Part shown: positions 21,005-29,832 of the stretch, in pieces
How the letters are laid out: each line of letters starts with the position of its first letter
Position numbering within the stretch: the first letter of the stretch is position 1
NCBI RefSeq assembly: GCF_000210295.1
Contig: NC_026742.1
Coordinates: 1 to 64,000, forward strand
Direction: 5' to 3'
DNA length: 64,000 nt
Source: Trypanosoma brucei gambiense DAL972
Lineage: Eukaryota; Euglenozoa; Kinetoplastea; Trypanosomatida; Trypanosomatidae
The notes under the pieces: model-generated
Database searches by the model: none
What the model was told of the DNA's origin: nothing
What the model saw: the letters and a program-made list of their open reading frames with translations, nothing else
Made by a program: the position numbers and the translations under genes

Positions 21005-22309
21005 TCATCGAGGAATGTCACCCCTCTGACGAACCTCAATGGGATAACTCTGTACGGAGGGATAATCGTATAACATCTTATGGTCCTCAAGTTTTGTCTT
21101 TCCGCTCCAGAGATCCACAGAACTAGGATCAATACCCTTCTCAGCTGCAAGCTCATTTTTCAGCTCCCACACATGCTTCATGGGGTCAACCATTTTTCGA
21201 TACGCGTTGGGGTAAGGGTCATGAGCAATTCCCGACTCTGTAGTATTGTTTTGCTGTTGGTACTGCCTCTGGTTGGTGTGGGAATTATTCGATGGCATTC
21301 GGGGTTGGTGTTTATTCATTTCCAAATCAAGGGGTTTCTTACTTGTAGAGCCCGCTTGGATACCTGGTGGAATCCTTCCTGACAGCACATCCCTATACCT
21401 CTGCCGTAGTGACTGAGCGTCGAGGCAGTCAGAGAAATTCACACCCTTTTCGTACAATTCCTTTGTAATATCAGTTATTTTCATCGTATCCGCTGGACTC
21501 TCCTGGGGTTCTACCTCCACTTCAATTGTTTCCACCTCAATCTCCTCCACGCATTTCCCCTGCGTCTCATGATTCCTCGAAGCCATATCCTCAGTAGGCA
21601 TTACACGCTCCGCTTCAACCTTTTCAACTGCAGGAGCGCCGCCACTCAACACCTCAACAATTTTGGGTGGCTCCACATCAAAGTCACTCCCCTCACCACG
21701 CGTTTCATCCTTTTCCGATTCCATAACTGGTGTTTCCGTAGAACACGGAGGAGAGGCAAATGAAGCAGGTTTTGTTGCTGCTTCCGTCCCCCATATGAGG
21801 CGAAGAAGGGCATCGGCTTCTGCTTGAATGGAACGGGCCTCGTTTTGAAGATTCGTTAAGCGAGACGTGTACGCTTTTAGGGAGGCGGAGAGGGTAGTGC
21901 ATTTTCCTTTAAAAGATTCGTCGTCGATATTAGCGCGTTTGAGACCTTCTTGAAGTGAACGCATTGCGGTGCGGGAGGCATCATTCATATCCGCCAAATC
22001 AAGTCCTTGTCCTTTGCATTCCTCCTTGAGAGCTCCAAGTTGCTTCGTTAGAGTGTCACGCGCTTCGCTCGCAAGGTTCAGTAATCGCAGACTACAGCAA
22101 TAACTGCGGAGGGCATCGCCGCGCTTGAGCCTCCGGAATAACATTGGACCGTCTAATGTGTGGTGAAGCCACCAAATCTCAGTTGCTAGTCCACGGAAAT
22201 ATAACTTTCCAAGTGGAGGCAATTCTGTTTTCAATGTCTCACAAGAAGTGGATAGGCAGGAGAAAAAAAAAGGCCTCACTAATGACATAAAATGTTCCCC
22301 CCCCCGCAT
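21005..22309 (-). CDS. Coiled-coil protein with a SAP-like motif
   Basis: 434 aa from the first in-frame ATG at 22309; Met8 (22288) is an alternative. The N-terminal ~60 residues are hydrophobic and basic (RPFFFSCLSTSC), possibly an organelle-targeting or membrane-associated segment. Helical coiled-coil sequence follows to about residue 190, then a Glu/Val-rich acidic linker with runs such as EEIEVETIEVEVEPQ. A short helical motif follows (ITKELYEKGVNFSDCLDAQS, about residues 298-320), resembling the SAP-like helix-turn-helix with its D/SC pair seen in ARMET/MANF-type and other proteins. The tail is Gln/Asn-rich. A 17-codon upstream ORF overlaps the start. Function unknown; the SAP-like call is tentative. 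Confidence 0.8.
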   Translation of the reverse strand: MRGGEHFMSLVRPFFFSCLSTSCETLKTELPPLGKLYFRGLATEIWWLHHTLDGPMLFRRLKRGDALRSYCCSLRLLNLASEARDTLTKQLGALKEECKGQGLDLADMNDASRTAMRSLQEGLKRANIDDESFKGKCTTLSASLKAYTSRLTNLQNEARSIQAEADALLRLIWGTEAATKPASFASPPCSTETPVMESEKDETRGEGSDFDVEPPKIVEVLSGGAPAVEKVEAERVMPTEDMASRNHETQGKCVEEIEVETIEVEVEPQESPADTMKITDITKELYEKGVNFSDCLDAQSLRQRYRDVLSGRIPPGIQAGSTSKKPLDLEMNKHQPRMPSNNSHTNQRQYQQQNNTTESGIAHDPYPNAYRKMVDPMKHVWELKNELAAEKGIDPSSVDLWSGKTKLEDHKMLYDYPSVQSYPIEVRQRGDIPR

Positions 22310-22362
22310 TAATGGAAGTGAAGAAGGAAATACGCACGATGAATCGGATAAAGTATTGCCAT
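22309..22362 (-). promoter_or_regulatory. Upstream ORF ending on the start codon (TAATG)
   Basis: After the probable trans-splice acceptor (TTTGTAG, near 22371) the first ATG is at 22362, out of frame with the main gene. It opens a 17-codon ORF whose TAA stop shares its last A with the main ATG at 22309. Such geometry commonly lowers translation or makes it depend on re-initiation. Confidence 0.5.
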
Positions 22363-22618
22363 AACGCACTACAAACCGGAGGGAGGAGAAGGGTAAACCA
22401 GCATCACCTTAGGAAGGCAATTAGGTCCCCACTTTACCACTTACACTCAATTTTAACACCGTGATTATTGTCTCACGTTTTTAAATACCGACTATATTCT
22501 CAAGGAAGAGAAAATAATGGAACGGCACATGCTAATCTCGGGGAAGAGGCATCCTGAACCGGCAAATCACACATCCCCTTGCTCAGTTGAGTACTGATGT
22601 CAACACCGGCTTCTCCAA

Positions 22619-22867
22619 TCAAGCAATCACAACATCACGCACACCATTGAGTGCGTTGCATCGCAAAAGAAAAGCATGGCGTTCCTCCTCATTGCAAATA
22701 ATGCGCACCGTTAACGAACACGTGGGACATTCCGCAACAACTGAGCCCTTCGCGAACTCACTTAGGGAGAGTTCAAATAGATCACCGCAAGGACATGGGT
22801 AACGCAACTTGCCGTCCTCCAGTAACATGTCGGAGAGGGCAACTTCTTCATAAGGTGCGGCGTGCAT
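22619..22867 (-). CDS. DPH3: Diphthamide biosynthesis protein 3 (CSL zinc-finger)
   Basis: 82 aa, the usual size of the family. DPH3 (Kti11) is a small iron/zinc protein that passes electrons to Dph1-Dph2 in the first step of diphthamide synthesis on elongation factor 2, and in fungi also supports Elongator-dependent tRNA modification. The CSL motif is clear: YPCPCGDLFELSL followed about 20 residues later by AECPTCSLTVRI, giving the four metal-binding cysteines. The frame stays open for 89 more codons upstream, but that part is hydrophobic and untypical. A coding-strand pyrimidine tract (about 23004-23030) lies inside it, so trans-splicing should place the start at Met 22867. The protein is expected to be cytosolic. 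Confidence 0.93.
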   Translation of the reverse strand: MHAAPYEEVALSDMLLEDGKLRYPCPCGDLFELSLSEFAKGSVVAECPTCSLTVRIICNEEERHAFLLRCNALNGVRDVVIA

Positions 22868-23241
22868 CTTCTTATTCCCACTTATCCTGCTTTGGAAACC
22901 GTTAAGGCAACTTTCTTCTTCCCTCCTGCGTACAACTGTATGCGAATGATTGCCAGTACACACACGCACTACTTTTCCCCCTTTGAGAAAAAAGTTTTCT
23001 TTTTGAAAGGGAGGGGAAATAGAGAGGAGTGTAGAGGTCAAAGAAAGAAGCAAGCAAAAATAAAATAAAATGGAACGGAAGCGATTAACCAACCGTCGAG
23101 AGAAACCAAGCTGCATCCAGATTATCAACTTCATTATCGTAGTTTGCCTCCCTTTCCTTCCCTGGTTTATTTACGCCTTTGTAGACCAAAATACACGGTG
23201 GGTTACGAGAAACGGGTTATCGTTAAAGAAACAAAATTCCG
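22868..23241. other. Intergenic region
   Basis: It contains the polypyrimidine tract for DPH3 (plus-strand purine run, 23004-23030) and the 3' flank of the monooxygenase gene. Confidence 0.5.
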
Positions 23242-24612
23242 TTAGTTCCTGTACGCCGTTTCCATCTTGATCTTAGGATCGACTTCTAGTTGCTGGGCAC
23301 TATATGACCAGTTAGCCAACCAACGCTGAAACCACACCAAACTTAGCGAGGGAATCACATTCAACATTCCGTTACGCAGCCAAGTATGCGAGAGTGAAGT
23401 GAAGCGACGAGCCCTCCGCGACTGACGAATATACCCCTCAATGCGGCCACGCCGCACTGTTTCGAATTGCCTAAATGCGTACTCAAACCCTGCGTCATTG
23501 CATAAAGGTACGTCAACCAGAGAGGTTGATAACAAGGCGGCGTCCTCCACACAGAGAGAGGCATCTTGTGCCAAGAAGGAAGGCAATGAGGCATGAGCTG
23601 CCTCGCCAATAAGAACAGCACGTTTGTTGTACCACCGTGGCATCACAGGTACTTCCACAAGCTCGGAAGGTATCGCCAATTCTGCACGAGCAAGTGTATT
23701 CGTTATATCACCACCAAAGGATGCGAATTCCCGTCGCAACAAACTGCGGTAAACCTCTCGTAATTCAATGGGGTCCATCTCTTTGCTCACATCAACAATT
23801 TCTGTTGGAGGGTCATACAGCGTGGCCGAGAAGGCAAAGTGTCTCCTTCCATCCCACTGAAGAGGAATGCAAGACAATACGCGCCTCTTCCCCCAAACCT
23901 CAGCGGGAGACTCACCTGTAGGCCACGGCTCGTCGCCAAGTTCCACATACCCGTCCACTTGTGTCATCCCCAGTGTTCGACAGCTCGTGCCAATGTACTC
24001 ATCTGGGTAAAGTAACTTACGAACTGTACTGTGTCCACCGTCGGCTCCAACAACCACGTCACCCCACTCGGTTTGCCCATTATCAAGTACTACGTGTACG
24101 CCGCCCTTAATGCCATCATGTGGTCTCAGATCCACTACATTGGCATTGAAGCGTATTTCCTGCACGTATTTGCGTAAAATACTTCGAAGATAATCCGCAC
24201 TAAACGTTGTACGTAGTGGTACACAGCCAAGATCCTGTTTTAGTTCCTCAGCTAAGCGACGTGATACGGTTGAATCGCTGTTAGCTGGTGGGGCCGTACT
24301 AAGTGGCACACAGTCCTCTTGACCAAGCGCCTGTAGTTGCACCACCCTATTTCGTACCCTCAAAAGCCATTGCAAGCGCTCGTTCTGTATACCGAAGTGA
24401 CTCTCGGAAATTGCATCACCAGTGTAGAATCCGTCATCCAACTCGAATGCTTTAAAGCAACTGAGTGCGTTAGCATAAAGTGTATAAGGTGGCTGGTACG
24501 TCGCCCGTAAAAACGGCGACTGCTCAAGCACTACACAATCGATATTGATACGGCGCAGGAAAGCTGCGAGCGATAAACCAGACAAACCTGCACCAACGAT
24601 GACAACACGCAT
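23242..24612 (-). CDS. FAD-dependent monooxygenase (UbiH / salicylate-hydroxylase type)
   Basis: 456 aa from the ATG at 24612. The N-terminus has the Rossmann FAD motif VVIVGAGLSGLSLAAFL followed by an acidic strand end (CVVLEQ). About residue 195 there is the DG box (VVVGADGGHSTVRKLL). Near residue 320 is the second FAD motif (RAVLIGEAAHASLP), the family's GDxxH with Asp replaced by Glu. These three motifs in this order define class A flavoprotein hydroxylases, which use NAD(P)H and O2 to hydroxylate aromatic or isoprenoid substrates. The C-terminal ~60 residues contain a hydrophobic stretch (WLRNGMLNVIPSLSLVWF) that might touch a membrane. A COQ6-like ubiquinone role is possible but not shown; the substrate is unknown. 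Confidence 0.88.
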   Translation of the reverse strand: MRVVIVGAGLSGLSLAAFLRRINIDCVVLEQSPFLRATYQPPYTLYANALSCFKAFELDDGFYTGDAISESHFGIQNERLQWLLRVRNRVVQLQALGQEDCVPLSTAPPANSDSTVSRRLAEELKQDLGCVPLRTTFSADYLRSILRKYVQEIRFNANVVDLRPHDGIKGGVHVVLDNGQTEWGDVVVGADGGHSTVRKLLYPDEYIGTSCRTLGMTQVDGYVELGDEPWPTGESPAEVWGKRRVLSCIPLQWDGRRHFAFSATLYDPPTEIVDVSKEMDPIELREVYRSLLRREFASFGGDITNTLARAELAIPSELVEVPVMPRWYNKRAVLIGEAAHASLPSFLAQDASLCVEDAALLSTSLVDVPLCNDAGFEYAFRQFETVRRGRIEGYIRQSRRARRFTSLSHTWLRNGMLNVIPSLSLVWFQRWLANWSYSAQQLEVDPKIKMETAYRN

Positions 24613-24915
24613 AGCCACCCTCTTCCGTCAAAAACTTAGAGAAGAATAGCAGTATAGTGAGGAAGAGAGGAGGTGCGTAAGCAGTGCATACATTAATTTT
24701 CATTATTGGGTAGAATCAAAAGTGCCACCACAGCTCCACAGATGACCAGAATGTGCTTAATATAACCCCTTCACATAGGGAGAATATACCTACCACAATC
24801 TCAGTTGAGGTGTCACTCTTTAAAGTAAACGGCGCAGAAGTTACCGCAGGGGGCACAAGGTTCTCAACAACCGGATGCAGATTTCTCCAGCGCCCTCTTC
24901 CTCACGTACAGTTCA

Positions 24916-26808
24916 TCACTCCTCCCATAATCCACCACTGTAGAAGGCACCCGCTTCACTCATTGTATGCTTATCTGGTGCCTCATCAACTTTACTGTCA
25001 GCCAGCTCCGCCTCTACCTCAGTCACTTCTACCGTCTCCGCAGGTTTTGCTTCCTCACACACGTCAACATCACTCGCTTTATCAAGACCTTTACACACTT
25101 CGTCCGTGACATTAATTGCCGTCTCACAATTATCAGCGTCACCGGAAAGTTCTGCCTGTGTGGACTCTTGCTGTGCCCCCGCCTCAGCCCTATTGCTCCC
25201 CTGCTGCACCCCGCAACACCCTTGTTGCGACTCACGCACCAAACTGCAGCTTTCCATTACCTTTCTCGCGAGCACAATTCCCGTGGCAAGTGAAGAGCGC
25301 TCGTCACTTAAAGACTCGGAAACAGGAAGGGTCAATTGTATGCCTGGGTTCCCTATCAACGCAATGGAAGCGCTGTTACCGTCCAGGCTGATCAGTTTCC
25401 ATCCAAAAAGTTGACACAGCGAGCTGCTCCTTTGCATGGTTTCCTGAAGCAGGGACCTCCGCACCTCCTCCAAAAGCGAGTTAAACACGGCACTGTCCTG
25501 CGGTCTGTCAATCGAACGCACAGCCAATTCATACCGTCTCTTCCATTCCAATACTTCGCTTTTATAACTCTCTGCTGTACGGCGTAGAGACGCCACTTGT
25601 TCATCCGCCTGTAACTGCCTCGCCAATAGAGTTTTAAAGCCTTCGTCAGACGTTCTCTGTCTCTTACGCTCCGGGCCTGTTTCCGAAACACTGTGATAAA
25701 ATAGTCCCTGCCCCTCTGCATGCCTTTGGTGCTCGTCACGAAGTCGCTTCAGTTCTCGACTCAACTCCGACAGTTTTTCGACGTCCCGGGCCAGCGTTTC
25801 AATTGTAGACCCGTCGCCGCCCGCACAGTTACGATTTATTTCACGGGAAAGAAGTAACTCACGCCCCTCAGCAACTACCAGGCGCTGATTGAAGCATTCT
25901 TCTTGCGTGATGAGGTACGCCCTGAGGGCTTCCGCACTACTTACAACATTTTGCCTTCGTTCGCTTCGAAGAGCCAACAACTCATTGTAGAGAGGAATAA
26001 TACTATCCACACCTTCTTTGTTCAGCACCAACCGCACCTCTGCCGTGCTATCCTGTAGTTTGCATAACTCTTCCTTAATATTACCAAACGCCTCTGTTTC
26101 GCATTGCAACGGTTCTGGCGCTAGGGACAAAGGTCTACCGGAAGGAGCTCTGTAGGTAGTTTCCGCCTCTGAAGAAGTTGGTGTTGCAACAAATGCAGTG
26201 TTCAACCCGATTTTAGCACCTGTTAGATCTAGTTCACTGAAAAACTTGCGCGTCCTCTCCATGGAATGTTGGATTGCGCCGAGCCACTCCGGTTCGTCAT
26301 CCATGTAAGCGGCTGCAGAAGAGTCCGTCAATGCTTCCTTCACGTGCCCTGAAGGCGGTGGGCGCCTGGCCAATTCCAAGAGTCGTTGTGACAGGTTCAG
26401 AAGTGTGAGGTTGCCAGAAGAAGTTATTTGTCCCTCAACATCGTTACAAGCGCCTTGTGAAAGTTTGTTTTGGTAAGTCGAACCAGTAACTGAGTGGAAG
26501 AGCTCGGCGACAACGCCGGTCAACCGTCCAATTGCATCCGATTCCAAAATTTCCTCGGTGTTCGTGCCCGTGTCAATTTGCATACGCGATGCCTGTGCGA
26601 AGCTACAAGCGTTAGCATCTGAAGTTCGAGTTAAGCCAGCCTGGTTTCCTACTATATCCGCACCACTGCCCGCTGTGGATGAATAGGAAGAGTCACGTGG
26701 TGATGACGAGGAATGCGAATCTTCTATCACGTATACGTCACTGCTATTGCTGGACATCGACCTAACTTTCTCCTTCCCTTTTCTAATTGTAAATTTCTTC
26801 ACACACAT
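24916..26808 (-). CDS. Coiled-coil protein with Mad1-like C-terminal domain (tentative)
   Basis: 630 aa, or 613 aa if translation begins at Met18 (26757), where a Ser-rich acidic N-terminus (VYVIEDSHSSSS) starts. The middle (about 240-470) is coiled coil, with a basic patch ERKRQR near residue 377. At about 445-520 a helix (LLEEVRRSLLQETMQ) leads into LCQLFGWKLISLDGN and a beta-rich segment (IALIGNPGIQLTLPVSES). A coiled coil followed by LxGWK and beta strands is the layout of the Mad1 C-terminal domain, a spindle-checkpoint protein that binds Mad2. Unlike Mad1, a further ~110 residues follow, acidic and Val/Glu-rich. Trypanosomes have Mad2 and a reported Mad2-binding coiled-coil protein; whether this gene is that protein I cannot tell. 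Confidence 0.82.
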   Translation of the reverse strand: MCVKKFTIRKGKEKVRSMSSNSSDVYVIEDSHSSSSPRDSSYSSTAGSGADIVGNQAGLTRTSDANACSFAQASRMQIDTGTNTEEILESDAIGRLTGVVAELFHSVTGSTYQNKLSQGACNDVEGQITSSGNLTLLNLSQRLLELARRPPPSGHVKEALTDSSAAAYMDDEPEWLGAIQHSMERTRKFFSELDLTGAKIGLNTAFVATPTSSEAETTYRAPSGRPLSLAPEPLQCETEAFGNIKEELCKLQDSTAEVRLVLNKEGVDSIIPLYNELLALRSERRQNVVSSAEALRAYLITQEECFNQRLVVAEGRELLLSREINRNCAGGDGSTIETLARDVEKLSELSRELKRLRDEHQRHAEGQGLFYHSVSETGPERKRQRTSDEGFKTLLARQLQADEQVASLRRTAESYKSEVLEWKRRYELAVRSIDRPQDSAVFNSLLEEVRRSLLQETMQRSSSLCQLFGWKLISLDGNSASIALIGNPGIQLTLPVSESLSDERSSLATGIVLARKVMESCSLVRESQQGCCGVQQGSNRAEAGAQQESTQAELSGDADNCETAINVTDEVCKGLDKASDVDVCEEAKPAETVEVTEVEAELADSKVDEAPDKHTMSEAGAFYSGGLWEE

Positions 26809-27252
26809 TTTTTTTTTTACAATAGAAGGGAATGCAGCAACAAAATCTGGAAGTGGTTGACAAGACCCTCAAACAAGCAGGAAAACAAGACATGTTTTCA
26901 GAAAGGGAAATCGTTTCGTTCTGCTGTAAGGTGGAAGGGGAGCTGTGCGCGCAAAACATATAATAGTCAAACATTCACAAACTTTGCCGTCACTACCATA
27001 CACCACTCATTAGAACCACTTCCGTTCACTTCAAGGATGTCCACTGAAGTCAACTGCACAAACTCATCCCGTAAATAGCACTAAAGCCTTCCTTACCCGT
27101 TGTGTGACAACGAAACACAACCCGTCACATTCCCATCGTCGGGTTTGCCATACAATTTCATTCTCAAAAATACCCAACAGAGACACAAGCAGGCAACATC
27201 AAATCAATCGCTGCACGCAAAACGAAACGCGTGATATGCGTTCTTGCAAATG
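26809..27252. other. Intergenic region
   Basis: No additional gene. Purine-rich plus-strand patches (about 26880-26940) may act as the trans-splicing tract for the gene to the left. Confidence 0.45.
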
Positions 27253-28179
27253 TTATGGTGGGGCATGAGACTGAGAAACGTCACCAACATGCAACTTATC
27301 ATCAACACCTGAAATTCCTTGCGCCGTGCTACACCTAAACTCACTTTTCTCATTTAGAAGCTGCATAACACGCTCCCACCGTTTTCTGTTTTCATCTGCT
27401 TGAGACCGCAGACCGGAAGATCCCAACTCTGTTATCACTTCATCTCCCCCGTCACCGCGTCCCAGCTTATGGGACAGCGATTGATCGAACGGCCGCTGCA
27501 GATCGGATTGCCGAACAATAAACTGCTGGTGCGTTTCACTGATATTCCATGGAGGGCTGTGATGGACCTTATTACCTTCATGCGTTACATGAACATCTAC
27601 CAACTGCGCCGATGACTGAGCGTGCCATTCAACCACACGCCGTTTGCCCCTTTCCACATCTTCAAGAGTTATATTATCCCAACGAGTGTCACGAGCACGT
27701 TGTAAAACCACCTTCAACTCTTCGAACGGATCGCATGGCACCACCTCTCGGGTCCGCCACACATACAGCGCTTTCGCATCATCGTAGTGGGCAGTGGCAC
27801 TGAATTTTACATAACACCCCGGTGACACTTTCAAAGTATTGGATGATTTCTCCTTTCTGCAAACATCGCTCACTTGCGGACCAGTCCCGCCAGACGAAGT
27901 CAATGGGAACCAAACGCTCACACATTCCTCGTTGGAGGGAGAGAGGGGCGCAGCCGCGTCCATGGGCAGTTGAGATGTCCCTGATTTATCGGTGAAGGAG
28001 GCTCGAAACCACGAGGCTGGTGGGGATAACATCAACAGAAAACCATAGCCGCGCTGCGGGAAAACCTTTTCTACAACTCCAATGGCCTGCAGTGGTTGTA
28101 AACTGTGAAGGTGACCCACATGACGGAAGAAACATCTCCCAACGTTCGTAAGCCCCCTTTTAATCCACCGCTGAGTCAT
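27253..28179 (-). CDS. Probable mitochondrial protein with cold-shock-like domain
   Basis: 308 aa. The first ~30 residues are Arg-rich without acidic residues (MTQRWIKRGLTNVGRCFFRH), like a mitochondrial presequence. Residues about 33-150 read as a split cold-shock/OB fold: GVVEKVFPQRGYGFLLML matches the first strands and RNP1-like GYGF, a long insertion follows, then ECVSVWFPLTS and VSPGCYVKFSATAHYDDAKA match the later strands. Cold-shock domains bind single-stranded RNA or DNA; in trypanosome mitochondria such proteins take part in RNA editing and stability. The C-terminal half is charged and partly helical (EDVERGKRRVVEW). Role in mitochondrial RNA metabolism is inference. Confidence 0.8.
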   Translation of the reverse strand: MTQRWIKRGLTNVGRCFFRHVGHLHSLQPLQAIGVVEKVFPQRGYGFLLMLSPPASWFRASFTDKSGTSQLPMDAAAPLSPSNEECVSVWFPLTSSGGTGPQVSDVCRKEKSSNTLKVSPGCYVKFSATAHYDDAKALYVWRTREVVPCDPFEELKVVLQRARDTRWDNITLEDVERGKRRVVEWHAQSSAQLVDVHVTHEGNKVHHSPPWNISETHQQFIVRQSDLQRPFDQSLSHKLGRGDGGDEVITELGSSGLRSQADENRKRWERVMQLLNEKSEFRCSTAQGISGVDDKLHVGDVSQSHAPP

Positions 28180-28473
28180 TTCTGCCTAACTATTGGTACA
28201 CACATGCAATAAAACGGCAGACGTAGTGGGACAAGACGTCACGATATTAAGTAGTTAAATAACAGCAGCTACCGTCGAAAGCACTATCTGGCACTTTCAC
28301 GCGATAACGCTCAAAGCGGAGGAGCCAGTGACAATTTTCCTGAAATAATACGTGGTAGAACCCACTGCAACAAGTCCAAATCACAATCTTAAGCATATAT
28401 ATGTATATATATATTTACTGGAAAACGACAAATCTGATATCAATTATAACTTTAGTCGGCAAGAAAATATCGA

Positions 28474-28848
28474 TCACACGGCATCCAACCGCAACCACGA
28501 GCAGCAGCCAAGGCGACTTTTTTGTTGAGCCGCTGCTCCATCAAAGTATCCCGCGTAAAGACTTTTCACCTCTTGGCAAGATGTGTTAACCTCGGCTTCA
28601 GTTACAACATATCTCCCTAGTAAGCGAAATATATCGGCATCAACAGAGGCTTGATCAGCATCTAAAGATCGTAATATGCAGTACGTCAGTGCTTTCTCCT
28701 GCAAAGCATTTGAGAAGTAATGAGGTAAGCCACACATCCCTCCATCAACAACTAATAAATCATGTGGGATTTTCTTCAGAGGCAGTGATGCGGAATATGG
28801 CGCATGCGACGGCAACTCTTTAGTGGCCCCAAGACAAACCATTCCCAT
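28474..28848 (-). CDS. Small protein of unknown function, 124 aa
   Basis: The first ATG is at 28848; a second Met two codons on is possible. The product is globular-looking with several cysteines and mixed hydrophobic segments (IPHDLLVVDGGMCGLPHYF; ALTYCILRSLDADQASVDAD). A helix ends in EVKSLYAGYFDGAAAQQ. There is no motif I recognise, no signal peptide and no membrane span. It is the last gene before the duplicated block and lies on the same strand as its neighbours. Confidence 0.6.
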   Translation of the reverse strand: MGMVCLGATKELPSHAPYSASLPLKKIPHDLLVVDGGMCGLPHYFSNALQEKALTYCILRSLDADQASVDADIFRLLGRYVVTEAEVNTSCQEVKSLYAGYFDGAAAQQKSRLGCCSWLRLDAV

Positions 28849-29832
28849 CACTAAACTTCTACGACCTACGACGTAAAGTCGAAAAAATTATGATATTTAC
28901 AATAACCAGAGAAAACAGTTATTTTCCACTTGAACAAATGTTCCCCTCAACAAACCAAAGAGCAAACAACAATAAACATACCATTATAAACAATTATAGA
29001 AAGCTACAAACTCACAAAATAGAAATAATAATAACAATAGTAATAATAATTATTATTATTATAGTTACGTCGCGCATTTTATATACTAGCACAAACAATT
29101 ACGGTATCTCGTGCATGAGTAGGTAGAAACTTTATGAGAGCGACGGGGAACTAATGCAATTCGTAGCGGATGTTAAGGCAAATACCGCAGAAATCAGCAA
29201 CCTCAGCCATGCCATCATATTTCCCGCTGCGCAACAGTCGAAATAAGAGAAGATAAGCATATAATGATTGTATGATATCATATGAAACACACACTCACAC
29301 ACAGGATAACACACTACACAACTGCAATCACACACACACACATATATATATCATTTCCTTATGCAAAACATAAAATATCATGCACTAAACGAACATAGCA
29401 TATAAATTGTATCTATATTAGACTAATAGGAGGTATGCAACGTCAGAAACCCACTGCAAGCGCACAACTATACATAAGTGGTGCCAAAGATGGCAAACAT
29501 GAAAAGAGAAGAAATGTGTGAGGAAGAAGGATATCAAGTTAGTGGACAATATCAAAGGTAAACACAGCACAAAGTAGCCATACCCACAACAACCACAACA
29601 CAAGATTGAATTACAAAAACAAAAGCATAAAATTTTAGCCACAGGGTGCGCGGCGGTAATAATCATTTGAGGTTTAGGTTTAGAGAGACACAAGCACGCC
29701 ACATAACAATACTAATATCAACTAAATAATATACATTCACATCCTACACTAACTGATTCATAACAAAAATTAATAAACAACTCAAAACCTAAAGCGAAAA
29801 CAATATAGAAATCGTTAAGAAATGTATCATCA
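28849..29832. other. AT-rich intergenic region and 3' UTR of the first membrane-protein copy
   Basis: From about 29038 onward this sequence is repeated at 36321 onward, so the duplication starts inside this gap. Runs of TAA/ATA (29025-29065) mark the left edge of the repeat. The last ~170 bp (29681-29849) have no counterpart in the other copy. No separate gene is supported. Confidence 0.5.

Noticed and set aside
22868..23134. Extension of DPH3 by 89 residues upstream
   Set aside because: The added part is hydrophobic, contains the trans-splicing pyrimidine tract and is absent from the 82-aa family norm.
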